Shown here piece by piece: positions 1-13,599 of a stretch of DNA of 64,000 nt (within the stretch, counting starts at the first letter, position 1; each line of letters opens with the position of its first letter). This DNA is from Himantopus leucocephalus (lineage: Eukaryota; Chordata; Aves; Charadriiformes; Recurvirostridae), in the NCBI GenBank assembly GCA_003993805.1, contig RSEF01000004.1, forward strand, positions 69,495,252-69,559,251, in the 5' to 3' direction. The notes below the pieces were generated by a model, which did no database searches, was not told the DNA's origin, and saw nothing but the letters and a program-made list of their open reading frames with translations. Made by a program: the position numbers and the translations under genes.

Positions 1-686
1 TACTAAAAGCAACTATCTTGAGGCTACACCATATTGAACATGGTTTTGTATCTTTATATTCTCCAAGACAACTGGATCCTTCTGCTTTAACACTTCTGTA
101 CTAGCTGGGCTTAGCCTTGGGGTATATATTTACTCAGACCTCTTTTCCTACAGCTGTTCCTGTAGGAAAAGCTAGCTCCCTTCCTGCTCAGCCAGCTGTG
201 GGTTCCCTGCCTCAGCTTACCTGTTGTGTGCTCATGCCACAACCCCCAAGTTCCTTCACACCAAAACAGATGCGGAGAAGCTTTAATTCAGAGGACAACA
301 GACAGATGCTGACAGGCAATGTGTCTTAAACACAGGGAAATAATTTTTTTGCCCACATCTTTCCCATGCAAAGATTTAAGCTGCTAGTTCAAATAACTCA
401 CATTTTTTTCATGTGGAGAGGTTTTTTTCTTCTTAATATCGTAAATATTATCTATTTTTAAAAATCTGTTAAAAAACCTTTAAAACTTAGAGAAGGTGTA
501 ATTTTTTTGTTCTTGGTCATTACGCTGTTTGCAATCTGACTTACTCCTATTAAGAAGGTTTAACTACCATCTGTATTTTTCTACACAGTGTAAAACTACA
601 TGAGATCAGAGTCTTAGTTATTCAAATACTACAAAATCAGGCATTTGACTAGGCTATTTCAGAAACAAAAGTTAAGTTTATCTTAC
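1..686 (-). other. ZDHHC2: ZDHHC2 intron (downstream of exon 3)
   Basis: This stretch follows the donor at 681-686 and runs off the window. I looked for the next coding exon, with the sequence around the DHHC domain, and did not see it. Nothing else is recognisable beyond AT-rich intron. Confidence 0.75.
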
Positions 687-781
687 TTCTTTTGAAGGAT
701 TCATTGGTAGCGTAAAGATTGTTTTCCAATATGACCAGACGAACAGCATGAAAAATATGTGGTAAGCAACCAGGCACACAA
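687..781 (-). CDS. ZDHHC2: ZDHHC2 coding exon (exon 3 by my count)
   Basis: This exon encodes part of a DHHC-family palmitoyltransferase, a multi-pass membrane enzyme that attaches palmitate to cysteines of target proteins. Read on the minus strand after an acceptor ending TTTTAATTTTAG, its 95 nt give two bases completing a Val codon and then 31 codons. They include VCLVAYHIFFMLFVWSYWK and TIFTLPMNPSKE, which correspond to the second transmembrane helix and the following cytosolic stretch of vertebrate ZDHHC2. The exon ends in GAA before the donor GTAAGA, in phase 0. The DHHC cysteine-rich catalytic domain is not here and should lie left of position 1. The close paralogues ZDHHC15 and ZDHHC20 differ more in this segment as I recall them, and the MICU3 neighbourhood also favours ZDHHC2. 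Confidence 0.93.
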
Positions 782-3700
782 CTAAAATTAAAAAGGAACA
801 GAATTAATACAAACAGACCAGTGATATTATTGTAGTTGTGAACGGATGCTGTACATATCACAGATAGTTACTCTAACAGATGTAAATACAGAGGCTCTGC
901 AAAAGCTTTGCAACAAAAATATTGCACTGCAACTTTACATGAGACAAATACAGACCGTGCGGGGAAAGTCATGATACAGGCTACATATATTACAAAAGTT
1001 TGAGGGGAACGGTTAATAGCTTATTAGAGCCCCACAATTATTTAGCAAGCACTCTCCCTTTACACATTTATTAAATCCTATTTAACTGATGCATCTCTGC
1101 TTTTTACCTTTATAAACCATGTCGCAGGACTGCTAACCATGCAAAAAAACCCAAACAAAACCCAAAAAACCTCACCCTCCCTCAAAAGGAAGTACACATA
1201 TCTAAACAATGACTAGAGTGAGGGGAGTCTTTGAGGGGATATGCACATGATATCTGAGCAGTAACCATAACCAGTTGATTTGTTTTGATAGATTTTTAGG
1301 AGGGAGGACAGTAGTGTGTTTCTTAAAAACCTGCAGGTTCTTTAAATTCCAATGTTCATTCCCTACTTTATATTCTCCACAGCCAGTGATTTATTCTTAG
1401 ATTTTTGTAATACATGCCAGTCAACATTTATCATGCTGAGTTGTTTTACTAGAATACAGAAGGTAACATTAACTTTTGCAAAGAGCCTGCCATGGATGGA
1501 TGGGTGTTTCCATTTAAAAGCTCTCACTGTACTAAGCAATTCACTACAGTAAATAGTAAATCCAAAACTTGTATCCCCTGATTAACTTGCTCTAATGCAC
1601 AAGAAAGAGTATTTCCTTGGATTTTTCTTCCTCGGGCAGTCAAGAAGCAAATAAATGATAGCTCAGAGAGCAAAAGTGAAAAATATTATTTCCCTGCTGT
1701 ACAGATGGAACTCAGATAATAGAGAGCTCAAGGTTATATGGAAGCTACCTGGTCAAATAGTCTTTATACAACTTCTATAAATTCATAAGGTTGTCAAAGG
1801 GATTATAGAGGGATTGTCAAAGATTATAAAGGGAACCTTGTGTACTTTCACTACACACTCTGAAATAATGCCCTTGTACGGTTAGCCCATGTTTTTACAT
1901 ATGTATTGCTATTCAGTGCTAGAGAATTTCCCATAATGCATTATGGTGTGCATGACTGCAGGAACAATAGTCCAACATGTTCTTGTTTTTTGTAATTTTG
2001 CCTCAAAAGTAACACTGAATAAAGGGTTCTGGTGTTGAAGTTTGTTTACGCGAAAAAGCAGCAAATATTTATTCTTATTCACTAGGCAGTTAAAAAATAA
2101 TAAACAAAAGCTAACAAAATCTGAGGAGCAACACCGTACAAAGCTTTTGCGATGACAGGGGAAAAGAGCTATATGCCATGTCTATAAACTGAACAAAATC
2201 TCATCAGTATAAGTAAGTGATAGAACTGGACTCCACACTCAGCACAATGCACTAAATGACCATCTTGTTATTGCACAAGAATCTGGCAGAAACAGTCCGC
2301 ATTTTTATCAGAACATTTCTATCAACTCTAAAAAAAACTGTTTTACTCAAACAAAAACACTATTTTTTTAAACAACAGTATATTCATGGCATAAAGTGAG
2401 GGCATGGTAGGGCAAGTTACATCAGTTCTGTACACCAGGTGTTTACTAATCTGCATCTGTATTTTACTGCTGTGAGAATAACGGTAACTGTGATTGATAA
2501 GAAAATTCTTTTTTCATACAATAAAAAAAAGACTACTGGAGGAAGACAAAATTTTAGCCTAAAGACATTATCCCATTTCTCCTTTAAAGTCTCCACAAGA
2601 CTTAAGCTATTCTTGTTTGCTCTTGCACCTCAGTTTTCCAGCCTGGCCTAGGTCGCCAGCAGTCACTTTTCCCAGGTTACCTACCCACCAGTTTCCCTGC
2701 ACTGCAATGGAGACCCTGGGGTACCCAGCTGCTCCACTGGGTCTGCGGGTGTTGAAAGTCCAACAAAAGAACCTCAGTTCCCTTGAGACAGAAGAAAAAA
2801 AAAAGAGCTGTCCGCAGCTCCCTGGGCAGAATACCTTCTATTTTACCCTTTTTCTGAAAAAAATCCAAATGACGCATCCCTTGCTTGAAGGCAACCCATT
2901 TACAAATAGCTAGCACAGCTAGAGTTGCCTGGAAATCTGCAGCAACCTGTAACAGGGCTGAGCCCCATTTACCCAGTTTTCACCCTGAAAACACTTGGGG
3001 CAGAAGTACACCCAGGGAAAATTTCTCCTGACTGGCCGAAGCTCACCAAGGCTTCCAGCAGCTAAAAATAAGGAAAAGCATCTTGTGGATAATTCTAATG
3101 TGCTTTGTGAGCAACGCCTAACACCACACTGGTCTTCCCTGCCCCAGACATACTATGGAGCAGCAAGAAACTGGAATTATTTCAGACTCTGCAGGTGCTG
3201 AATTTGCAGGTACACTTAAGTACTCATGTAGGCAGAGAGGTCAAGGAACTGAAAGGGTTTTTCAAGCAAATGTTTCTTAATTGGCTAAATGTTTCTTAAT
3301 TGGAAAACACTTTTTCTAAGTGAGGGAGTCACCAATGACTTAGTAAAATCTGCTGGAATTACACAAATGTAAGAAGCATGCAGTTTGTCTCCTAACTCCC
3401 AACTCTTTCCTCCAAAAGCTCCGCAGCCCCACACTTCTGACTTCCATGTTGTGCTGCAGTATTAAAATAGCATCTGGAAAAGCAATCTAAACATGCAACA
3501 ACCTCGGGGTAGGAACTCTAATGACAGCTAATCAGGCAGTTTTTTTATCTTCTGAAAAGGTTATGTATCTGAAGGATTCTGTTTCTTCAAAGACACTGGC
3601 TAAAAAGAAACTGTAGAAAAAAATCACCTCCCATTTAAGTATGTTGCACTCTGCACAAACACCTTGCTTATCTTTAGAAGTCCTGGTTTTACAAAAGCTT

Positions 3701-3955
3701 TCCTTGTTATGAACAAAAATTTTAAAAAACAGAATATAAGGGTTATTTTAGTTGACACTTCAGAAAGCCAGTAAGAAGAGTAAAAAGTTCTATTTGGAAC
3801 AGCTAAAGCAATATTCAGTAACAGCAGGATAATAAAAGGAGCTGAGGAACATAAAAAAATACACTTATTTAAAACAGGTTAGATCTGTATCTCTGTAACT
3901 ACTATACTACCCTGATATATGAATTCTACTTAGAAACACCTAATAAAAATCTTAC
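782..3955 (-). other. ZDHHC2: ZDHHC2 intron between exons 2 and 3
   Basis: This is intron sequence bounded by a clear donor (GTAAG at 3951-3955) and acceptor (AG at 782-783) on the minus strand. It holds a small perfect 17-bp direct repeat at 3268-3303. I see no other gene, RNA or mobile element in it. Confidence 0.8.
3268..3303. repeat. 17-bp perfect direct repeat, 2-bp spacer
   Basis: The 17-mer AAATGTTTCTTAATTGG occurs at 3268-3284 and again at 3287-3303. It is probably a local slippage duplication inside the intron, with no evident function. Confidence 0.9.
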
Positions 3956-3982
3956 CTTTTTCTCCAATATTTGTCATTGTCA
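3956..3982 (-). CDS. ZDHHC2: ZDHHC2 27-nt coding exon (exon 2 by my count)
   Basis: This very small exon sits between an acceptor ending CTCATTTTTCAG and the donor GTAAGATT on the minus strand. Its 27 nt split as 2 + 24 + 1, giving VTMTNIGEK once a G from the preceding exon completes the first codon. The last G joins the next exon to give EKVVCL. Vertebrate ZDHHC2 has the similar string IVSMENTGEQVVCL in the lumenal loop between the first two membrane helices. The phase matches the exon at 687-781 exactly, which makes a chance match unlikely. The upstream coding exon, with the N-terminus and first membrane helix, was not found in the window. Confidence 0.88.
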
Positions 3983-6900
3983 CTGAAAAATGAGAAAAAA
4001 GGGAAAGAGTAAAAATGATGTTTAAGTAACAAATGATGTAACTGAATATTTTAAACTTTTGTTTTTCAACCACAGAGGGAAAAGTAATCATGAAACAATA
4101 CAAGCTTAAGGCCACACACTATCGAGCTTTTATGGTGTAGCTGTGTACATCCATCACGAGAATACATAAAAAATTAAAACCGATGCCAAAAGCTTATAAT
4201 GTTTTCTGGCTCCCACTCCCAAGCTCAGTTCCTGGCAACTAAGCACCTCCTTCTATATGAAGTTGCAAAAGTTTAACCCAAGAAAAGCCATCTCTGAAGA
4301 ACAGTTATTCTTCAGAACTGTGGTCTTCCAAGTTTCATTGTTTATATATGTTCTGTTCTTGAGGCAGAGGTGTCAGGCTCCAGAACTGGTTTTGCCAGCA
4401 GTACTCAGTGATACCTTAGATCCCCAAGGCACAAAAATCAAAAGCAGACACAAGTTGCATTTCCTTTAAGAAACTGCCCAAAGGATTACAGGATTTGGGG
4501 ATAGTAGGAGCGAGAAAGGCACAAGTATGTCAGGCATGGCGTGGAGTACACAGGTATCACGTTGTATCAGTCACCACATTTATGAAAGACAATAAAACTT
4601 TTTCTTATACCCATATTCCACTCTCGGTCACATTATTTAAAAAAAATAACCATAAATATCTTGGAGAGATCAGAAATTCCCAAGTGATCTAAACCTCATG
4701 GTGTTCTTCCCTTTCCACCCAAACCACTCCACCACACATTTATCCATCCCAATTAAGCAGTTTACAAACTGTAATATACTGGCACCTACAATTGCGAGTG
4801 AGAGGACAGTAGCTATATGGACCTCTCATCCACTGTTGTTTTCCTAACAAAAACTGCTGCACAAGGCTGGTCTTCAAACAGCAGGCACAAGGCAACTCCT
4901 ACTGAAAGGCCAAGCAGCCATGCCATCGTACTTCAATGCATTAAACTCAGGCTTGTTGATAGAGTCAAAGTCACTATTTAAATATATCTTGCACAATGCA
5001 AGGATGTGTGCTGGTCAACAGTGCTGCTCAACACCTTAACTAATACTCTGGAAGAGTGAACACTCATCAAGTTTACAGATGACGTCACCCTGGGGACACC
5101 AGCCTGTATGCTCGTGTGCAGGACTGCCACCCAGAGGGACCCACGCAGGCTGGGGGAATGGGCCAACAGGACCCTTATGAAATTCAGCCAGGGCGAAGGC
5201 CAAGTCCTGCACCTGTAAAATAACATCACCCCCCGCAACGATACAGCCTGGGGACTGCCGGACTGGAGCAGCTCTGTGGAAGAGGCCGTGGTGGTGTTGG
5301 ATTATCCCCTCTACACAGCATTCAGATCACATCCAGAACATCGGCCCCAGCTTTGGGGCCCCCAATACAAGAAAGACACAAGTCCAAGGGAGAGTGACCA
5401 AGCTGGTAGGGATGGGATCACTTATCCTCTGAGGAGAGGCTGCTCAGCCAGGGCTTGTTCAGCCTGGAGAAGACATGGCTTTGGGAGGACCTAACAGGAC
5501 CTCCAGGGAGGCATCAAGGTGGTGGAGCTGGGCTCTTTGTAACTGTACGGGGTGGGAGGACAAGAGCCAGTAGGTATAAGTTGAAATGAGAGGATCAGAT
5601 TTGATACAAGGAAAAACTTTTCCACCATGAGAACAGTCTACCAGTGGAGCAAGTTGCCCAGACATGTACAGTCTCTGTCTCTGGAGCTTTTCAAGACTCA
5701 ACCAGATAAAACCCCAAACAATCTGACCTGACCTCACACCTAACCCTGCTTTGATTAGGAGGTTGGACTACATGAGCTGAGGTTGTCTCAAACATGAATT
5801 ATTCCACAACTCTATAATTATAAAATAGGTCCTTTAAAATCGAGAATTGACTATAGCTCTACCAAAATGAGTATCTACCTTACCTGAGGGAAAACAGTGA
5901 ATAACATGTTTATAAAGTTCTTCACAAAATCAGAAAGACACCACAAAAGTTGCATAAGCCACTATAAATAAAACTCTATTCTGCCCCCAGTTTTCTAGTT
6001 CAGCAAAGACAAATCTTTAGAGCTCGATAAGCTAAATATCCATCTAGGCAACTGCAGAGAGAAGCTGAGGGAACAAGTATACACATTGGAGTCTGAGGAG
6101 CAGAGATGCTGCAGTACAATAATGCACAAGAACTGTAAAATTCTACGTAAACAGTCACCCACCAGAAAAAAAACAAAAGACACCTTTAGAGTCAATGTGT
6201 AATTGACAAGTGCTGGAGCTCTCAGATTAGGACAAACCAGCCAACACACAAATGCTGATTTTCTTTCTCCCCTTGGTATAGTCAGCAAGGCATGCAGAAA
6301 TTTTGCCAGTTGCCTTGGAGTAACTACTCTCTGCTAATTAAAAAGCCATAGCGAAACATATATTCCAGAATCACCAGTTTCAAACTAAAATCTACTTAAC
6401 CAACCTTTCACAATAATTTGTGGTATTTTTCTCTCCTAACAAGGGAATGGCGTAGAACATTACTGTGAAAGCACTTATTATCTCCCCCCCCCGCCCCAAC
6501 CTTGGATAAAATGTATTAATTGATGTGTTTGAGACTGTTAACTTTTCCACATGTCTGTAAGTAAAGAACCAATACAACTCATAAATCCAAATTTAGTAAT
6601 TTCTACCTGACTGCAAGCCTATGGCTTTCAAAATCTCCGTCCACCTCTGGGATGAAATGCACTCTTCAGAGTCTGCACCTGCTCACTGGAGCATCTTTTC
6701 AGCTTTCGCAGTATCTAGCTTGGAAGCCAAACGTTCCTGACAGTCAGGAGCTGCAGACCATGAAGGCTAAAATTTAATTGCCCGAAGATGTCTAGTTAAT
6801 CCCACAGGGTGAGAACCAGTTTTTTTCAATACATCTTGTCATTTTAATCTCTTTTACCACCTGAGTATAACTCCAAGTTATTTCATACACTCCTGAGTTG

Positions 6901-9900
6901 CAGCCACCGTAAGAGATGGATGTAGAAGAGGCAAGGCTGAAGAGAGATGCCAGTATCTTCAATTTTACTGTCTTTTTTCTCCACACTTACTGCAACTGGT
7001 GTTTACGAGGAGACTGGCTGTGCTGCTTAACAAACATCCCCTCAGACATTAACACAGAGGAATACACAAGATAGCCAATAACCTGCGGCTTTTCACAAAG
7101 TGAAGTACTACTCCTTCTGCTTATGCCTTTTTTAATCACCTTTGACAAAGGCTCCCTGAAGGACGTACAATGTGTGGGAAAGTAATGGACGTGCATGTGT
7201 GCTACTGCAGGACCAGGGAGGCAATAAAAGGCTTTTTTTTCCTTGTTTGTGGGTTTTTTTGCACATGTGGCAGAATTGACCATCAGGGTGGAAAAAAACC
7301 AAACCAAAACAAAAAAGCCCTTTCAAATTAAACTCTCTTCAATTTCTCTTAAAAATTAAACTTTCTCTATGTGTAGAATGACCATGATACAAAGACTTCT
7401 TAGGGTAACCACAATATGCTTGTAATTCTAAAATCACACAATTTCAGTGCATGGAAAATAATTTTCTAACACACAAAAACCCCTCTGATTTTGGATTTGA
7501 TCAAAGAAGCGGTTGCTATTTTCCGCACCTTCTGAACAGCACACATAATATATTTATTTAAACCAAATTTTATATTTTCCAATAGATACAGTGATTCAGC
7601 TTTGCTGTATTATTCAATAGTATTTGATCATATAGTCTTCTGTGAATCATTTATACCAGTCTTTCTTGCAGTTTTCTCATTTCTCTTCCAAGGGGTTATG
7701 TTCATTGCTGGTAGTGCACACAAAAGTAGGTCAGACTGTGCATCCTGTCATTAATAAATACCAGCTTAAATGCTGCAAATTCACTTACTGGCAGTCAAAT
7801 AGTATACAAATAATAAGGGTAAAAAGCATTTACGTCTACAATGACTAAAATAAACACCAAGAACACATCAATCCCAACCGTTAAGCAATTTCTACAATCT
7901 GGGAGAAAGCAGGGTAAAACTCTTTGAGGGAGGAATGGAATGATACTCCCATATATTCAGAGATGGAGATAATTATAAAACCATGACCTGTCTTCAAGAA
8001 GTCATTAAAAAGTTACAGCTCTGTTCGCCTAAGATACTGCAGGGGCCAATTTCATTAAGGAGCTGCCTTCCCCTGCTGAAGCATCAGGATGCCATTTACA
8101 GTTTAGTACCAGCAGACTAGCACATAATTAGAGCCTCTCTGTTTCATTACGCAGCTTGCAGACGGTGCTCATCAGAATTAGGGATCAGGCTAGGACATAT
8201 GCAGGACTTCAGCCAATGTAGATGCCAATTTCCTGAGCCAGAAACATCATTCCCCACTTGCCCTGAGCCACAAGCAGCCAGAAACAGGAACAGCATATTC
8301 AATAGTCAGTGCCGCTAAACAGCCAGTGCTTGCAAAAAATAACAGTGAACAAGGACAGAAAATGGTGTTGCAAAAGATAGGAAAAAGTCCAGGATGGAAA
8401 GGACACCCAAGGGAAGCCTGGGGAATTCAACCCGCAGTTGGTGGTAGTCTTCTTTGCTTGGAGAAAGCCATGAAGCATTAGGAATGCTGCCTTGGCAAGC
8501 AAAGAGGCACCACATTATCTCAAAACTGTATGCTACAACTCCATCAACAAATTAGTTTGCTAAGAAGAAAAGCCACATTGCTAGGCACCTTGCACTGGGT
8601 CAGACCTTAATTCAGTGATAGAAATGGATTTCCCATTTCTTGAACTACGGCCTGTTTTCTCTAGAAATCTTTACTACCACTCACCCGTGGAAAAATTAAA
8701 TAGGCATCTGTCTCTATGTAGCTAGAGACATGGCAAGACACATTGCTACCACAAACCCCAAAAGATTCTGGAAGATAAAATTAATGTAAAAAATTCGCAT
8801 TGGTTTTCTAACATGAAATTTTGCTTGTCTTCTAAACCCATAATCAAAGTTCCTGAATGGTAAATGTAATGGTTAGATTAAAAAAAAAAAAAAGACTGGA
8901 GAAAGCAATTAATTTTTTAAAGCTTTGATGGAAGCAGATATACAAAATCTTGCTTCCGTATTTTATGTACATTTTTTAAATATTTAAAACTTTGGAATGG
9001 GAAAATAAGATACATCTGATTCAGAAACTCTGCAGCCACATCTACAAATAGCTGTTTCTCTCAAACTTTTATACAGTTTAACATCTTGGATCTGATTCAC
9101 AAAACTAAGTACGTATTTTATCTTTATAGCATATTTGAAGCTGTAAAACACTGATCTATAGATGCAGTTTAACTCAGCTCTCTGTACACATAAAAGTGTT
9201 TTATAGTTGTGACAAGTGTTCTATCCTTGTTTGCAATAGTCCTTTAGAAAAAAAAATCAGTGCTTGCAATAAAAACTACCTCTTTGCTAGACAGAGCAGT
9301 GATTCGCATTAATTCAGAGTGACAAGGCAAAGATTTTGCCACCAGTGGTTCGCTTCAGGACAAAAGTAACAGAAATATTTCTAGGAGATATAAGGTTGGC
9401 ATAACTAGTCATCAATAACCCATACATTTGGATTTGACAGTATTTGTGAATATTTTGGTAAATTTATTTTAACCTTGTGCCCACCAAACTACATCACCGC
9501 CCACCTACCCAGCAGCAAGCTGCTCTTTGGTACCTCTTCTGCTTTTGAATTTCTTATGACTAAGAATTGATCTAATCTTTCTTCTTTACAAACTTCCCAT
9601 TTACTTTCCAAGTCACAAGGACTAACTGAAGAGTGAAGACTACTTCTAGAGAAGCTGTATGACCAGATCCTTTTTAGCAAACAAAGAGTACACCAAGCAG
9701 TGTTAAATCTTCAACCAAACCCACAATCTTATCTAATAATTATATCTTCACCACAGACCTCCTCTTCTCAACTTAAAGCCATGGTTTCAATTTCAAGGCA
9801 CAAAACCTATAAGTAGTACACTAGGCACTACATGGAGAGATACCCAGTCATGCTTAAGAGACTTCAGTTCAATTTCAGAAGTGGAGAATGGCAGCTGCCT

Positions 9901-12900
9901 CTGAAAGTCTGAGAAAGAAATCAAATGAAATTTGAGAAACACACAGGAGTACTGCTGGCTAAAATTCAGAAGCCAATTTTACTTCAGCTGCCAGTTTTTA
10001 AACTTTTCCGAAAGTAACCAGGGACCTCAGAAGAGGGAAAAAATGTAGTGTTTGCAAAATACAGTATAAAAATACCTATTTGCTTTAATCAAAGTCCTTT
10101 GCTACCTTAGCAGCCAGTGTACAGACAGGGTATTTAACTGTTATTTGACAATAGCCAACCGCAGTGTTACAATGCACTTGTATTTCTACAGCCAAATGTA
10201 AGCTGTAGATGATTACAAGACATGAGCAGCAATTACCATAAATCCTTTGATCCATTTGGAGAACATACTAAGCAAAGAGCTCAAATCGAGCAGAATAAAT
10301 CTTGGGCCTCACCTCCCCCCCGCGCCCTTTTTTCTCTCTATCAGCTTCTATTTCCATATTTTCTGACACTTCTGGTCCCCTGATGACACTGTTCCGTGCC
10401 TACAGGGCATGCATTAATTCTGCCTCTAAACTGTGATGAATTAAGCAGCTCTTTATCCTTCTATAATTCCATTCCACTGATGTTACACAGAGCCAAAACC
10501 CTCAATTCAGCACTAATCAATCTGATCCTCCAGCAAAAATCTTTCACGATCATTAACATCTTCAGCAGCTGGATGTCATTCCACGTTTTTTCTGTTCCAT
10601 AGTGAAAGTAGCCGTGGACAGATCGCAGTCACATATTCTACTTCAAAAACAAAGATGTGGCTTATGAGTTCTCCTGACTGTATTGTGAATGTCTTGTTGT
10701 CCCCCACTTCCAACTGTGCTGAAGTTACTTCTTCTTTTCCAAATCAGGCAAATCACTCACCAGGTGGCAATATTTCCTCCCTTTCCCTTCACTGAAGTAG
10801 TCAGGAAATGCTTATTGCTCATTTCTATGTTCCACAGCAAATCTATTTTCCTTCTTCAAAATTACAAATTGAAGCTGCTTTTTTGGACAGGACTCCCTGA
10901 GCAAGAGCATTATCCGTAGAATTAAAATCAGTGACACGTAAAAATGGATCAAAACTGAACATATACTACCAATTTCTATTTATTGGATAACCCTTTCATC
11001 AGCACAACTATTTTCACCAAAAACATCTGTCCCAGGACTGTCAAATTTTCACATTTTCCTTCTTACATGCAACTCCAAATCACGAACTGGCAGGAAAACA
11101 AAACAGAATAGAACAAAAAACCAAAAAGGATCTTAACATCTGAGTTTGTCAAGAACATTTCTGACAACTGTCAGAAACTGCAAGCAAGTACTGGTTCTGC
11201 CTTACCCAAAGCATGGAGTGGATAACTACTCTAAGTCCCTTATAGTTCTACTAACCCGAGTTAGAGATACACCTGAGAAGGAAGACATAAGAATAATTAT
11301 TCTCTTTGCATATAGTTTACTGAATCCAGTATGTATTTTCTGAGTACAGACACACGGATGCAGGAGCTGGGGGAAAGAATTCCGTTTGCACTTCATGTTA
11401 CTATCCTCGGTTGAAATTTCAGTAGCTTCAGGTATCAAAGTTCAATGTACTCATTGTACATCGCCACTATTTCCTCATCTTTTTTAGAGGAAGAACAACA
11501 AATCTGTAACCCTCAGGGTTTCATAAACACATTCAGATTTTTTTAAGGGAAGGAATACTTAAAGGCCCCTTAATTTGAAACACAAAGGAAGTTATTTGGG
11601 GGAAAAAGACAACTACGACTGTCAGACAGGGGTTGTGAGATGACAATACTGGCAAAATCAAGAGAATGGAACTGGATTAGAGAGAAGCAATTTTCAGTGA
11701 GGTGTTTTAAAAGCAATTCATTTACACATTTAATTCCAGTATTCTATAACCAGCACGAAGAAGATAACCATTTCTCCTTTTCCTTGAAGGTTAAAGCAGC
11801 GCTAGCATTTAACTGAATCCACTAATAAAAAAGACAGAACTCTAGACACGGTAATACTACAGTTAAAAGTTGTGGTTTCTTTCTTCTCTTTCTAAAATGC
11901 TACTCAGTACTGTAACTACTCAGCTTTAGGGATTAAAGGGATCATCTCAGTAGACTTTTTCTTGTTTTTTAAAAAAAAATATAATGTCCCTCCTACAACA
12001 CTCAGTTGGAATTGCAAAAAACTTTCAGAATACTACATTTGAAACACTTTCTCTTACTAAAAGCTCAAATAAACCACTTACAACTGTGCAAAGTCCTTGC
12101 TAAGTCCTGCTGCACAATGGTTAACACTGTTCCCTGCGCGTTGTTGCTAGCATCAATGACAGTAAGCCCCAGTAAAAAAAGCAGCTATCTATGTCCTCTT
12201 TAGCAGTCAGGGCTGCAGGAATAAAAGATGCACTGAGCAGACAGGCTGGCTTCAAAGTGCTGAGATGCCTACAGTCTATTCCTGCCGTTGGCTTTCAGTC
12301 TCCGAGTTGTTAGCTATTCCTTCTGTTGTTTACACTAAATATTCATTAGTAAGACAAGACATAAGTTTATTTTATCTTAATATGCCAAAACCGAGGGAAA
12401 TCATCCAGATATTGATAAAAGATGGAATTAGCAGAAGTCGCGGACACCTATTATGCTGAATTCAAAAACTGGTGAGCCAGGCAGAATGGCGAAGGGGTAG
12501 TAGTGGAAACAAAAAAAACCCAACCCCTTTGTCCATAGAAAGGAATTCAATAAAAGACATTTTAGCAGAGCCCCAGGATTCCCTCTTCCTCCCCTCCCAT
12601 TGCAGGCCTTTTGCTTTGAGCGGTTCTCAAGGAATAATGGTACTGCAGTTTATAGTTTGAAGCAAGTTTCAAACACACCATTTCCTTAAGAGGTACCTGC
12701 TTTCAGGTAAGCTAACACCCAATCTTCCTCTGTTATACAGAGTTACACAGAAGAAAAAATACAGTAGATGACTCAAGCAGTAGCACCCAAATCAAGCCTA
12801 CTGTACTGTGTAAGCATCATGGGGCCAGGTACATTAGGACAAATGTTGACTATCGGGTCACTTTCCCCTGAAGCATCCTTGCCCTCCTCACGTCAGCTTA

Positions 12901-13320
12901 CAGCTCCCCTTTCCAGGCTCACTCAGTCAACTTCTCCCACAACCTTCCAGACAATTCTTTTCCTTGCACTGGAGGCAGACACTTCAGTTCTCCTCTTGCG
13001 AGGGCACAGCAACTCAAGTCCCAATTTCTAGTTGAAGAGCAGCATGTAAAACTAAGAGATTTGAATGTTGTTAGCGAAAAAAAGATGTAAAACGCCCACT
13101 TCCAATATAGGAACCACACCAAGTCTTGACACCTCCCTCCAAAGCAAAGGTGCTAGGCCTGGCAATCATTTTAATGTCTAAACTGCTCAGCCAAGCATCT
13201 GTAGACAAAAATTTTATCACAGTCTTCTGTCAAAAAAAAAATAAAAATCCAAAATTAGGTACCAGACTGCTGAGATTTTCAACATGAACAGCTGAAGTCT
13301 GGCAAAGTTATACAGGCAAA
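3983..13320 (-). other. ZDHHC2: Presumed ZDHHC2 intron 1
   Basis: This is assigned to ZDHHC2 intron 1 because the 27-nt exon at 3956-3982 has a good acceptor and no exon encoding the N-terminus was found nearby. It contains the CR1 fragment at about 5020-5815 and short homopolymer runs such as poly(A) at 8881-8893. The open frames here (up to about 106 codons) do not resemble known proteins and I treat them as chance. The right-hand limit is an inference, since exon 1 was not seen. Confidence 0.5.
5020..5815 (+). mobile_element. CR1 LINE fragment, 3' half, sense on plus strand
   Basis: This is a degraded chicken-repeat-1 non-LTR retrotransposon. The plus strand carries CATCAAGTTTACAGATGACG (variant of the RT catalytic FADDT/S region), then a stretch readable in pieces as the RT C-terminus, including a PQYKKD block. 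Next come the GAGGAGAGGCTG and TTCAGCCTGGAGAAGA segments, and a GGAGGTTGGACTACATGA tail near 5758. Frameshifts and stops break the reading frame, so it is dead. It lies antisense to the presumed host gene ZDHHC2. The exact 5' edge is uncertain, and homology could begin some tens of bases earlier. Confidence 0.9.
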
Positions 13321-13598
13321 TTGAATCATAGAATTGTCTAGCTTGGAAGGGACCTTTAAGATCATNNNNNNNNNNNNNNNNNNNNNNNNNNNNNNNNNNN
13401 NNNNNNNNNNNNNNNNNNNNNNNNNNNNNNNNNNNNNNNNNNNNNNNNNNNNNNNNNNNNNNNNNCCCTCCTCTGGACCCGCTCCAACACGTCCATGTCC
13501 TTCTTATGCTGAGGGCGCCAGAGCTGGGTGCAGCACTGCAGGTGGGGTCTCACCAGAGCGGAGCAGAGGGGCCGAGCCACCTCCCTCACGTCCCCTCA
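13321..13598 (-). mobile_element. CR1 LINE fragment interrupted by an assembly gap
   Basis: To the left of the gap, AATCATAGAATTGTCTAGCTTGGAAGGGACCTTTAAGATCAT is the reverse complement of a CR1 3' end (positions 13325-13365). To the right, the minus strand reads as RT C-terminal pieces such as [16 protein letters not shown] and [13 protein letters not shown]. Both flanks have the same orientation, so the simplest reading is one CR1 copy whose middle is missing from the assembly. A full CR1 would need a few hundred bases here, so the 100 Ns are probably a placeholder length. Confidence 0.88.
13366..13465. other. Assembly gap (100 N)
   Basis: A run of exactly 100 N, the usual convention for a gap of unknown size. 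Both flanks are CR1, so the missing bases are at least partly CR1. Confidence 0.98.
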
Positions 13599-13599
13599 G

